Assembly (NCBI RefSeq): GCF_005239225.2
Contig: NC_133287.1
Location: forward strand, 1,841,493 to 1,905,492
Source: Populus alba
Lineage: Eukaryota; Streptophyta; Magnoliopsida; Malpighiales; Salicaceae
Direction: 5' to 3'
Length of the DNA: 64,000 bases
In this document: piece by piece, positions 48,771 through 63,400 of the stretch
Layout: every line of letters begins with the position of its first letter
Position numbering within the stretch: the stretch's first letter is position 1
Made by a program: the position numbers and the translations under genes
Notes under the pieces: model-generated
Seen by the model: the letters and a program-made list of their open reading frames with translations, nothing else
Database searches by the model: none
Told to the model about the DNA's origin: nothing

Positions 48771-49243
48771 AATAATTTAGATGATTATTAAAAAAAAATT
48801 AAGCATAAAATTAAGAAGACAGATGGGGGATAATAGGTAACGTGGCTAATGTCAAAATACCATAAAAAGAGTATCTGATCAACGTAAGTATATTTTGTAC
48901 GAAACGTCTAAAAAGTGAGATACTCAAATAGGAACAGCTCAAATAGAAAAAGTCGGAGGACTAACTATGAGGTTATAACTATTCATATACCATATCCCTT
49001 CCATGATCTCGAGGGAACCTTTATGCCTTGTTCTCGTACGACACCAAAGACTAGTATATGCCATCACATTTTGTACTCCATTTGGATTATTATTCAATAG
49101 AGGTGCTTTAACCACAATTAATGATTGCTTATATCCGAGAATGGGTGCAAATCGACAACTTTTCTTCTCTTTTTTATATGGTTTTGCGTTTTGTACTTGG
49201 TAATTCGGAGTCGTCTTAGATTTTATTTCTCTTTTTTAAATTT

Positions 49244-49431
49244 GTTTTGAAACGCGGTGCAAATTATATTTTTAAAAATTTAAAAATTTATTTTGTTTAA
49301 AATAAATTTTTTTATATTTTAAAATTGTTTTGATGTGCTGATGTTAAAAATAATTTTTAAAAAATAAAAAAAATATTTTAATATATTTTTAAATAAAAAA
49401 ATATTTTAAGTCGTTACTACAATTCCAAACA
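49244..49431 (-). repeat. MITE-like repeat, copy E (reverse orientation)
   Basis: GTTTTGATGTGCTGATGTTA is the reverse complement of the family core; AT-rich arms on both sides. It lies about 290 bp before the first NHL gene. Confidence 0.55.
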
Positions 49432-49752
49432 TTATACTGTAAAAGTTGATTTTATATGGTTTGAGAGAAGCGATGTTCTTTTATGGAGTAAATTAATTGT
49501 CACCTATTACCCGCAAATGTTAAAGACACTTAACATGGATGCTTTTACAAAAACAATAATGCTTTTACAATTTACATGCAAAAGCAATTGAACAAACAAT
49601 GACAAGAATATATCCTTTTCTTCCCCATGCAAATACCTACAATCCTTAACTTCAAGCCCCGCCTTCCTTGCTACAATACATAACCCAATTCCACAAACAC
49701 TTCCATTCATCAAAACTCTTTGAAATTCCCTTCACTTTCTTGCCCCAAAAAG

Positions 49753-50427
49753 ATGTCCACCGCCCAACAAGTACCCATTCAACATGAACGAGAAGCTCGG
49801 CCACTGAAACGCCACCGTTCCGCCAGCTACTATGTCCATCGAGCCCGTGTTAGTTTGACCACTCGGGTCTCCAAGATTGTATGTGGCATATTCTTAACCC
49901 TTCTATTCATTGTAGGCATTGCTGCATTCATAGCATGGCTCAGTTTGCGCCCGCATCGCCCTCGGATCCATATCCGGAATTTTTCGATTCCAGGTTTGGA
50001 TCAGCCAACCGGGTTCGATAATGCTGAGATAATCTTCAATGTCACAGCTCGGAACTCGAACCAAGCAATCGGGTATTATTATGATTCAGTGGAAGCCTTT
50101 GTTCATTACAGAAATCAAGTGATTGGGTATGCACCTCTAGTTGACTCGTTTTATCAAGAGCCCAAAAATACAACTATTTTGTACAAGGTTTTGAGTGGGG
50201 CCACCCTAAATGTGACTAGTGACCGTTGGTCGGAGTTTAGGAATGATCGTGCGCTCGGAACAGTTGTTTTTCGTTTAGATGTAACGGCGATGGTCCGATT
50301 TAAGGTGTCCACGTGGGATAGTAAGCGCCATCGGATGCATTCCGATTGTGAAATTGGTGTTAGCCCAGATGGGTCCATCTTGGATAGTTATAAAAATAAG
50401 AGGTGCCCTGTATATTTCAGTAATTGA
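49753..50427 (+). CDS. NHL (NDR1/HIN1-like) LEA-2 family membrane protein, 224 aa
   Basis: Single exon. I prefer the start at ATG 49753 (MSTAQQVP); an in-frame ATG at 49720 would add 11 residues. A basic cytosolic N-terminus (to about 40) is followed by one membrane segment at about 42-65 (VCGIFLTLLFIVGIAAFIAW), then SLRPHRPRIHIRNFSIPGL and a LEA-2 beta domain with N-glycosylation sequons (NVT, NTT, NVT). The protein ends CEIGVSPDGSILDSYKNKRC, typical of the family. Known members are plasma-membrane proteins linked to immunity, sugar export or stress; the specific role here cannot be read. A related gene follows at 52085. Confidence 0.9.
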   Translation: MSTAQQVPIQHEREARPLKRHRSASYYVHRARVSLTTRVSKIVCGIFLTLLFIVGIAAFIAWLSLRPHRPRIHIRNFSIPGLDQPTGFDNAEIIFNVTARNSNQAIGYYYDSVEAFVHYRNQVIGYAPLVDSFYQEPKNTTILYKVLSGATLNVTSDRWSEFRNDRALGTVVFRLDVTAMVRFKVSTWDSKRHRMHSDCEIGVSPDGSILDSYKNKRCPVYFSN

Positions 50428-50769
50428 TTTGTCAGAGTATAAGTTATTTAATTTTCTTTGTCGTTGTCTTTATCTTTTTAATTTTAATATATTTTACTTG
50501 GATATTGATTTTTTTTCCTAAGAGATAGAAGGGTGTGATTCATACATTTCCATCATATTTTTCCTTCAAAATGATCCAATTTCTAATACTTTATTAAGTT
50601 TTCTATTAATTAAGTTCTTCAATCAATAATTATTGACACTTAAAAAATAACTATAACTCAATTAATATTAATATCTGAATTAAAATAAAGCCATCTCCAT
50701 TTATTTTGAAGAGAACTAGCTTGATTACAAAATTACATCAAAATTCATCTTTGGTACTTTCACCTTTTA

Positions 50770-50977
50770 AGCTTGTGTTTGAAAATAAGGTAACGGGTAT
50801 GATTCAAAATGTTTTTCGCTCAGAAATATATTAAAATAATATTTTTTTTTTTATTTTTAAAAATTATTTTTTACATCAACACATTAAATTAATAAATTAA
50901 TTTTAAGAAAAATTAAATTTTACATTTTTAAAAAACATAATTTCAATTGTGTCCTCAAACACACTCTAAGTTCCTTT
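50770..50977 (+). repeat. MITE-like repeat, copy F
   Basis: Left end TTGTGTTTGAAAATAAGGTA; right end, reversed, AGTGTGTTTGAGGACACAAT. The core TACATCAACACATTAA is recognisable. Lies between the two NHL genes. Confidence 0.6.
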
Positions 50978-51559
50978 CCGCATCTCTAAGATGGTTCGTA
51001 TTGCAAGGAAAAAAAATTAGATATATAAAAAATAAAAATAAATTTAATTAGAGAGATAAAAATTAAGATTTAAAATAATTTTTTTAATATAATTTTAGAA
51101 ATATTTTTTATACTTTCAAAATAAAAATAACATACAAAAAACTAAACTATTTATATCTTTTTTGTGTAAATAATAACAAAACATTATCCAAGAAAACAGT
51201 CACAAGACATTTTTTTTTTTTGAAACAGTCAGCCAATCCTGACAAAGGGTTCATCCCGTGTTTGGAATGGACCTACAAAAGAAAAGAAAGCTGTGATTCT
51301 TCCTCTTTGCCAGACTCGGATTAAACTGTAAAGCGCTTTTAAAAAAAAAAAAAAAAAAAAAAACCATTTACTGCCATCAATATTCTCCTCAATGTCCAAA
51401 TCCAAATCCGGATGTAAGAAAAGGTGAGGTTTTAGCCCAATAATAGATAATAATGCTAACAGGAAATTGAGCATCCATAGACTACTTGAACAGCACTTCA
51501 GAATTCTTTGTAATTCTTCATTATTTTACTTGCTTGATTCTTTAAAAAAGAACCTATTT
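50978..51559. other. intergenic DNA between the NHL genes
   Basis: A poly-A tract near 51342-51363 and nothing coding. A minus-strand 81-codon frame spans the poly-A and is rejected. Confidence 0.5.
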
Positions 51560-51795
51560 AAAAGTATGGTTGTGGTTGTAATTGCGGTTGCTTTTTAAAG
51601 TGTTTTTTACTTGGAATTATATCAAAATAATATATATTTTTTATTTTTTAAAAAATTATTTTTTGATATAACACATCAAAATAATCCGAAAACACTAAAA
51701 ATTTATTAATTTAAAGCAAATAAAAAAAATTTAAAAATCTAAATTTTTTCAAAAATATTTTTGAAACACAAAAACAAACAGCACCCAACAAAAAC
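51560..51795 (+). repeat. MITE-like repeat, copy G
   Basis: GGTTGTGGTTGTAATTGCGG at the left, core GATATAACACATCAAAATAA, and AAACACAAAAACAAACAGCA at the right, the last phrase being duplicated at 51786-51806. It lies about 290 bp upstream of the second NHL gene. Confidence 0.6.
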
Positions 51796-52084
51796 AAACA
51801 GCACCCAACATACTTTATACATTCATGGAAGAAGCTTACATGCACCCTTTTTTTCTTCTAAAATATCCTTCCAAAGCAAAGCATGTATTCTCTGTTCTTC
51901 AACCTCCAATAAATATTCCCTCAAAACTGCTTCCTTTGGGCACAGAGCATCAAACTTCTCACTTTTCTTAATTCTCACTCAAAGCACTATTGCCTTGCAA
52001 ACAAATCATATTTCAAGCTACCGTTAAGGGACCCTTAATATACCTCAAAATCTCTCATTCCACCTCTCAACAAATGTTATAATA

Positions 52085-52666
52085 ATGTGTGAAACTAAAC
52101 ATCTCCACCTATGGCTTCTCCAAATTATAGGCCTCTTAGGCCTCCTTGCCCTTTGTTTCTGGCTAAGTTTACGTCCCAAAGATCCAAATTTCGCCATCAT
52201 GGAGTTCTCCATCCCAACTTCAGTTAGTGATGAGAATCCAAGGGCTACCTTCAATTATGTTCTTGAAGTTAAAAATTCAGACAAAGAGTCCAGCATCAAG
52301 TACGATGACATTTTGTTGAGCTTCAAATATAAGCAAGACATGGTGGGAAACAATACAATTCCAAGGTTTGATCAAGGCAAAGACAATAATGCTTATCAAC
52401 ATGTACCTTCAGTGGATATTAATCCTCTGGTATGGAGAGCTCTTGCCAAGGAAATTTCTCATGGAACGGCTAAATTGGATGTTGAGTTAATTACTAGCAT
52501 TAAATACAAAACTTGGGGTATCAAGAGCAAGCATCATAAGGTCAAGTACCAAGGGGTTCTTGCTATTGGTTCGGATGGGAAAATAAAAGATAAGAAGAAG
52601 AGGGTTAAGCTGCATCGTTCCAAGAAATGGAAAATAAGGACTAGTGGATTTCTTTCAGCAAATTAA
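52085..52666 (+). CDS. NHL (NDR1/HIN1-like) LEA-2 family protein, short form, 193 aa
   Basis: Single exon from ATG 52085 (MCETKHLHLW). The cytosolic part is only a few residues, then a membrane segment at about 8-27 (LLQIIGLLGLLALCFWLSL), then the family hallmark WLSLRPKDPNF, a LEA-2 domain with YDDILLSFKYKQD, and a very basic C-terminus (KDKKKRVKLHRSKKWKIR). It shares the WLSLRP-after-membrane layout with the gene at 49753, but the rest is strongly diverged, so this is an old tandem pair or two neighbouring family members. The basic tail replaces the conserved Cys-rich end of the first copy. Confidence 0.88.
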   Translation: MCETKHLHLWLLQIIGLLGLLALCFWLSLRPKDPNFAIMEFSIPTSVSDENPRATFNYVLEVKNSDKESSIKYDDILLSFKYKQDMVGNNTIPRFDQGKDNNAYQHVPSVDINPLVWRALAKEISHGTAKLDVELITSIKYKTWGIKSKHHKVKYQGVLAIGSDGKIKDKKKRVKLHRSKKWKIRTSGFLSAN

Positions 52667-54149
52667 TTAATGTCTTCTTCTTCTTCTTCTTCTTCATTTA
52701 ATTAATGTATTTTCTCAAAATTAAATCATTTACCATAGCCTATATATTTCAGTTTCTTTGTAATATAACTTTTTTTGTTTTCAATGCAATCTTTATAATG
52801 ATATTGAATGGCATCTCAAGTTTTTAATTACACTAGAACAAGTATTGTATATGTCCTTTCTATGATAATGATATTGAATGTGCATCTCATGTTTTTCTTC
52901 ATTCCTATGAATCAATGCTAATGTGTTGGATAATTGATTGATCTTTTAGTTCAAGCAATATGATTCATTTTTCATAATCAATGTATCTAGTAACTTGATA
53001 TTAAAAGCTCATATGGTTGGTAAATTGTAACATGTGATACCTAGTAAGGTAGGTGACTGGTAATTGTGGAAGTAGCGGGTGGTGTCTAGTAAACTAGGTG
53101 ACTGATAATCGGTACCTATAAAAGATCACATTTAATAGACGTGGAGATTCTCTTATGATAAAGTCGATAACTTTATATAAAGAGAAAGTGAAATGATAAT
53201 ATAGAGATATAGACTCTGAAAATATGAATGCTAAAACTATTGAGAATAAAAATGATTGTAAACTTTTGACTTGAAGGATTCATGGTATATTTATAACCTA
53301 TGAATCTTATCCTTTTGTGTAGAGAATTGTAGAGAATAGGTTAAAGTGTAATTTTACCCTTATGACATTTTGAGTTGTATTCTACTCAAAATAATGTGTA
53401 TTTTATTGGTATAAAACACTGAGGTACATGCGTGGTGTCTAGGAAAAATTCTTTGGTGAATGTTGAGTTCAGGAAAGGTGTCTAAGCCTATTAGATGTGA
53501 AAGTGGATCTGAGTGCCCCACCAGAACCCTAACATGCTAGGCTAGGGCATGATTGCCTGAGCCCACGAGGGCATTAGGGTGCATGCTTAGCACCCTTGGT
53601 GTTATAAGTATGTCTAATGGGGGTGCACTCAACGGACATGCACTGGGCGTACACCCAATGCATTGCATGGTGCCCATGCACTTGGAGTCCATATGCCAAT
53701 GCTTATTGGGAGTTTGGTTGAGATTATCATGTTCGAGTCCATGTTCTTTAAGTGTTTTTAGCTTTTTTATTTTTTAGAGGATTTCTTTAGCTCTATTTTA
53801 AGAATTGTTTTGAGTTTATTTTATTTATTAGATATATCAATAATTAAGATAACTTCATAGATGCTTTAAAAAAATTCTCTCAAAACTCTACAAAGAAAAA
53901 AAGAAGAAGAAGAAGATAAACCCTAAACTTATGTAATGCATGAGATTTAATAAATGTTTGTGTATTAGTGATTGAGGTGAAGGTGAGGTGTGAGGGCGGA
54001 GCTGTTTCTGTGAGGTGATGCGGGTGCTGTTGGTTTTGGGATGCTTGGATGTTGTATGGGAGTCTTTGATTTTGTTTTTAGTGGGTTTTTATCTATAATG
54101 GTTTGGTGTCCTTTCTTCTAGATGTGGTATTATTATTATTTATGTGTAT
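52667..54149. other. intergenic DNA with an unidentified repeat-like region
   Basis: About 53030-53700 alternates AT-rich and GC-richer blocks with internal echoes (GGTGTCTAGTAA, GGTGTCTAGGAA, GGTGTCTAAGCC; CTAGGTGACTG repeated; GCACCCAATGCATTGCATGG-like words near 53635-53690). This looks like old transposon or LTR sequence; no coding domain was seen. Confidence 0.4.
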
Positions 54150-54350
54150 TTGATAATGTTATGATAATAATTTTTAAAATAATTTTTTTTATAAAGAATA
54201 CATTAAAATAATATATTTTTTTAATTTATTTTATTTGTTTTTTATATAAACATATTAAAATTATTAAAAAAAATCTAAAAACATCAATTTAATATTTTTG
54301 CAAATAAAAAAAATTTTTAAAAAATTAAAAAAATTAAAAAAAAACTTGTA
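54150..54350 (+). repeat. MITE-like repeat, copy H
   Basis: AT-rich arms around TATATAAACATATTAAAATTAT; diverged family member. Confidence 0.45.
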
Positions 54351-56239
54351 AATGCACTCTTTATCTTCAAGAGAGATGTGTTATATTAAGAAATCTTTAG
54401 TTGTGAGTTTAATTTCCTCATTTTTATTTTATTAATATCAGTTTATCTCGGTAATATATAAAAATATCCTATGATCTTAAAGTTTAATTTTATTAACAAA
54501 TCAAGTATTCTTTTAGTTTTTTCCCCCCTTCGCAGTTTCATTTTTATTTATCTAATTCCTTTCAAGTTTAATTCTATCAATTTTATTAACAAAAGAACCT
54601 TTCAATCTCTGATATGATCTTGCTCTCGTTGATCACATTTTTCTTGATATGAAAGCCCGGCAAAAAGCTTAAAATACCTTGTACGTACCATGATTTGGGC
54701 TTAATAGATTAAAGCCCAGGATAGTGTGGAAAACATCAATATTGGTCCCTCTTCTCGTAAGATGTGGTTAAATCGATCCCTCAACAATATTTTGGTTCTG
54801 TTACACACAGAAAACAATCCAGAAAAAGCTTCCCGTATTTTGGAATTTGTCAACAAAGGCAGACATCAATAAGCAAGTCAGAGTCTAGAATATATAGTCA
54901 CAGAAGTGTCAACAATCTAGAATTGATGAAAACCCAGAGCAGTTTCCATCTTAGCAATCTCAAAAAACACATGTTGAACTGGTCTTTCAAATTCTTCAGA
55001 CTATTAGGCTATAATCTTTAGGAATTAATCAAATCCCATTCGTTTTTGTAAGCTCCTAATCATTCCAAGAAACACGACAGGAGACACGTAGCTATCCTGA
55101 AGAAAATTTCTATCTCTATGATCCGTTGAAAAAAAATTTTGATTATTAATTTTTGTTTCCCATTTCAGTTGTTAAAAATCAATTTTTATTATTAAAAAAT
55201 TAATTTCAAACACGAAAAATTCTATCAATATCAACCCAACGGGTTGGATATTAATAGAAAATAACAATTTGATTTAAAAAGGCCTGAAACTCATTTTTTA
55301 CCTGTTAACATGGTTTGATTTGTATTGTCATGTGAACATGATTTTGATAAAAAATTATGGTTTTAACCTGAAACGGTCTAAAACTCTTTTTTTATATTGT
55401 TCGACACGGTTTTGATAGAAAAAGGAAGATTGACTCGAGAAAAAAATATTTCAATGACTCTCTATTTGGTATCCTTAATTTCAATGTTACGTCAGTTCTG
55501 CCGTCCTTTCATATTTATTTTTATTTAATGGTTGGTCTTAATTTGACTATTTTCAGCTATTTCCCTTTCAAATTTAGTCTATTAAAAAACTGATTTTTTT
55601 TTTTTTCATTCAGAGTATGTTTTAGAATATAATAATGGTTATTTTTAAAAAAATTATTTTTTTCTTAAAAAATAAATTAAAATAATATTTTTATATTTAT
55701 TTTAAATATTAATATATCAAAATAATTCAAAAAAAATAATTTTAAAAAAATATTCAGATTTTGACTACCCTCATCTAGCCCCAACCCGAAACGGGGCTCG
55801 AGAAAAATGTAATTGACGGCCTCAGTCGAATGCATTTGTGAGAAATATTAGCATCATCATAGATTTGAACATTAAATAGTAATTTGGAAAGTATACCCAC
55901 TTACCGTCCCATTCTCGGAATAAACCTCAGAAAGCTGCCCGCCTACTCTTCTGAATAAGCAGTTTTATTGCTTGTTGGGGTACTTTGGTCTGTACCGAAA
56001 CACACGTTTTTTGACTTGGTACATTGCTTGTTGCTGTTGTTTGCGTCAATGATTCAAAGTGGATATTTTTTTAAGAATATATAGCATTAAGCCGACAGAC
56101 CACTTGAAGTGTCGGTAAATGGCTTGGAATTAGATAACTCTTGCAACCATATTATATTTTCTCCCCTGTGTAAAGGGAAAACTTTGTTCATAAAAATACA
56201 TTTTGTCTAAGGTAGCTGAAAGAACACTTGGTTGCTAGA
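54351..56239. other. intergenic DNA upstream of the receptor kinase
   Basis: Contains another diverged MITE-like copy (about 55612-55757) and no recognised gene. The promoter of the receptor kinase should lie in the last few hundred bases; no TATA box was fixed with confidence. Confidence 0.4.
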
Positions 56240-59375
<3,136 letters not shown>

Positions 59376-60089
59376 TTGTGTTGCAACTCTTCGTTTTTTC
59401 TTGTAACAAAAAAGAATGGTGGAAAGCAGCAGCTAATCAAACTTCTCAACAAGACACTTGGCTTTTTAAGATCAGATTTTGCTCGCAAAAGACGAATTAA
59501 GCCTTTTTGGGGATCATAGGGCTGAAGATCTCAACAACGCCTAAATATATTGAACAGTGTGACACGGACGCATATCAACAAGTTTTATCCAAGAAGAAAT
59601 CTGGATGCATTAAACAAGTTTTCCGCTGAAAAAGGACATAAATTTTTATTTGACCATTAGATCATGGAAAAATTCTACAAGAGTGTTCTACTGTTACGTG
59701 TGGAGGTTGGCTGGCTAGACTAGTCAGCCAAGGTCAAGAACTGTTCAAATTCAGCTCAGAAGTTTCTGTCTAGAATTTTTTATTTTTTTTTCCTGGTTAA
59801 TTTTAGATTTCTTTTCTAGTTAGATTTTAAGATTTTATTTGATTTATATTTTCTAGATAGATCAGGTTAAGCTCCTATTTAAACAGCCGTGTTTTTGTTA
59901 TTTTCCATGAGAGATTATTATTATTGACAATGAGATTTTTCAAATCAAAAGTTCTCATACAATCTTACAGATTGACATATAATCCGGCCCCTCATATATT
60001 TTTTCCAATAGTCTAGCCAAAGAAGCATTGCCATTTTTTAAAGAAAGATCCTATCTCATGTCACGAAAGCCACCAATCAAACGCTTTAC
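59376..60089. other. 3' flank of the receptor kinase and possible solo LTR
   Basis: The first 250 bases are probably 3' UTR. 59694-59970 begins TGTTACGTGTGG, has a TATA-like CCTATTTAAACAG at 59873 and ends CAATCTTACA, so it could be a solo LTR on the plus strand, but no target duplication was found. Confidence 0.3.
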
Positions 60090-60399
60090 TGTAAGATACC
60101 ACTCAGTAACAATAATTGAATAGCTACTTCGAGGGAGCTAAATCCTCCTGATACTCTGTTTTTGCTGAAATTATGCTTGCCTTCTTATTAATTCTCATAG
60201 CTTAAATAGTAAAACAATTACTGAAATTAAATGACGATTAACAACCCATAATTAATATTATTCTATAACGGACGTAACTCCCAATTAATTACTTCATAAC
60301 AGTTCTTTTTCCCCAAGACCCACGATCAGGTCATCCTCCTTCATCAAAGTTAAATAATGACTGTGTAACCGAAGGCCACGTCCTAACAGTCCCATGACA
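60090..60399 (-). repeat. probable 3' LTR of the chromovirus (about 310 bp)
   Basis: On the minus strand, 12 bases after the polyprotein stop, a purine tract (GGAGGAGGGAT) is followed by TGTCATGGGAC, a plausible LTR start; ATCTTACA at 60091 is a plausible end. The partner LTR is outside the window, so the limits are inferred. Confidence 0.5.
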
Positions 60400-60411
60400 A
60401 TCCCTCCTCCA

Positions 60412-63400
60412 TCAGACCTTGCCCTCAAGGTCAGGGAAGTCTCTTTGCAGCTTATGAAATTCAACCCAGGAGGCGTCATTGACTTCCAGCCCTTTCCATT
60501 TAACCAACAGCTCGCTGACAGCCCGCCCATTCTTCTTTTTGAGGCGTCGCTGCAAAATTTCTTCAGGCTCCGCTTGTGGACCACCCCCAACAGTTAATGG
60601 AGGAATAGTAGTCGCCAGCATATTTCGAGCACCAAGCTTTTTCTTCAAAACTGAAACATGAAACACGGGGTGAAGGAGGGAGGTGGAGGGAAGGTTCAAA
60701 CGATAAGCAACACCACCAATCCGTTCTATTATCTGATAAGGTCCATAAAATCTGGGAGAAAGCTTGAGATTTTTGCGCTGCACAACTGAATGCTGTTTAT
60801 ATGGTTGTAGACGAAGGAAGACCCAGTCTCCTACTTCAAAATGTCGTTCAGTACGTTTTAAATCTGCAAAATGCTTCATCCTCTCTTGAGCCACCTGTAG
60901 GTTCCCACGTAATAGGCGCAAGATCTGATCACGGCTCTTCAGAGTGTCTTCCACAGACTGAACTGCAGCTGTCCCTGGCGAATGAGCCAACAAAGGTGGG
61001 GGTGGGTATCCGTAAACTACCTCAAATGGTGAGAGTTTAGTAGAAGCATGAATGTTGGTATTATACCACCATTCTGCAAGAGGCAACCAGCGTGACCATT
61101 CCTTAGGCTTATCCCCAGAAAAACACCGTAAATACTGCTCCACACATTTATTCACAATCTCTGTTTGACCATCCGTTTGGGGATGATAAGTCGACGAAAA
61201 TTTGAGCTCAGTCCCATGCAATTTGAACAGCTCCTTCCAAAATAGGCTAGTGAACACAGGGTCTCTATCACTGACAATAGATGTAGGCATTCCATGTAGT
61301 TTAAAAATATTGGCAATAAAAATCTGTGCAATTTTAGTAGCTGTATAAGGGTGCGCAACTGAGATAAAATGCGCATACTTACTCAATCTATCAACCACCA
61401 CCAAAATCACACTGAACCCATTAGAAAGAGGCAACCCCTCAATAAAGTCTAAGGAGATATCTGCCCAAACCTTTGTAGGAATAGGCAAAGGTTGGAGAAG
61501 ACCTGCAGGATGGCTGGTCTCATTTTTGTTGCGTTGGCAAATATCACACTCTTTAATGAACTTTTTAATGTCAGCCTTCATGCCCATCCAATAAAAATTA
61601 GCTCTAGCCCGAGATAGAGTTTTATGGAATCCTGAGTGGCCTGCCTGAGGGCTTCCGTGAGATAAGTGGAGCAACTGATTCTTGAGAACACTAGAATCAC
61701 TAATATACAGCCTGCCCTTGTAAAATAACAACCCATCTTTCATGTCATATTTGGTCTCATCCAAATTGTGCCCTGCAAAATCATAAATCAGTTTTTTTAA
61801 TTTGGGATCCTCTGAATAGGAGTCCCGTAATGTTGAAATCCAGTTATCAGCAGGGAATGACAAGGCAGTCAGCATTGCTGGAACATTGTCAAATTTCCTG
61901 GACAAGGCATCAGCGACCAGATTTTCTTTGCCTTTCTTGTATTCCACCAAAAAATCAAAGCCTAACAATTTAGTTAGCCATTTTTGCTGCATGGGTGTCC
62001 CTATTTTCTGCTCAAGTAGGTACTTAAGACTTTGATAGTCCGTCTGCACTCGAAAAGTTTGCCCCAAAACATAAGAACGCCACTTCTTGACTGCCAAAAC
62101 CAAGGCCATGAGCTCCTTTTCATATGTAGATAGATGCAAGGCCTTCCCATGAATAACCTGACTCATAAAAGCAATGGGTCTTTCTTGTTGCATCAAAACA
62201 GCACCTACACCACAACCAGAAGCATCACATTGAATAATAAAGGGTTTAGTAAAGTCAGGAAGAATTAAGACAGGGGGGTTAGTTACATCATTCTTAAGGG
62301 CAGTGAAAGCTTCTTTGGCTGTAGGGGTCCACTCAAAGGAATTTTTTCGGAGTAAAGAAGTTAAAGGAGCAGCAATAGAACCATAACCTTTAATGAATTT
62401 GCGATAATACCCCGTTAGACCAAGAAATCCCCTTAAAGATTTAAGGGTGGAAGGAAAAGGCCAATTTAACATAGATTCAATTTTTTTAGGATCAGCCCGG
62501 ACTCCATTTTTAGAGATTAAATGACCAAGATATTCAATCTCCTGACACCTAAAGGAACACTTAGATTTTTTTGCAAAAAGCTGATAATTTTTTAAAATAT
62601 TCAATACCACTGTTAAATGGTGTTGATGCTCTTCCAAAGTTGTGCTATAAACAAGAATGTCATCAAAAAAAACTAACATGAATTTTCGCAAGAAGGGCTT
62701 AAAAATATGATTCATGAGAGATTGAAAAGTGGCTGGAGCATTTGTAAGGCCGAAGGGCATTACGAGAAATTCGTAATGGCCTTCATGAGTGCGGAAAGCA
62801 GTTTTTGGGATATCCTTGGGGTTAACTCGAATTTGATGATACCCGGAACGTAAGTCTAATTTACTGAAGATAGTTGCCCCATGCAACTCATCTAGAAGTT
62901 CATCCACAATAGGAATAGGAAATTTGGCCTTAATGGTGTCTTTGTTCAAAGCTCTATAATCAACACAAAGACGCCAGCTACCATCCTGTTTACGAACTAA
63001 AAGAACTGGAGAAGAAAATGGACTCTGACTAGGACGAATGATACCCGAACTAAGCATGTCATTAACAATCTTTTCAATTTCAGTTTTTTGAAAATAAGGG
63101 TAGCGATATGGTCCAACACATACTGGTTTAGCCCCTGGTTGAAGAACAATATTGTGGTTATGGTCACGATTTGGTGGCAGACCAGCGGGTTCACAAAAAA
63201 CTTCCTGAAATTGGTCAAGTAATTCAACAAAGAAGGGTTCAGTTTCAAGAGTAGAAATGCAAAGTGCATCAGGTGAAAGTAGCTGTAATACCAAACCCCG
63301 TTTGTCTTGATTCATAGCCTTTCCAAACTGCTCCCCATTCATCAAGGAAACTTCTGTGGGTGTAATGCCTTGTAAAACATGCCTAGAATCCAAGAGATTA

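Noticed and set aside
60394..61040. Plus-strand frames within the chromovirus
   Set aside because: Shadows of the minus-strand polyprotein, which has all expected motifs.
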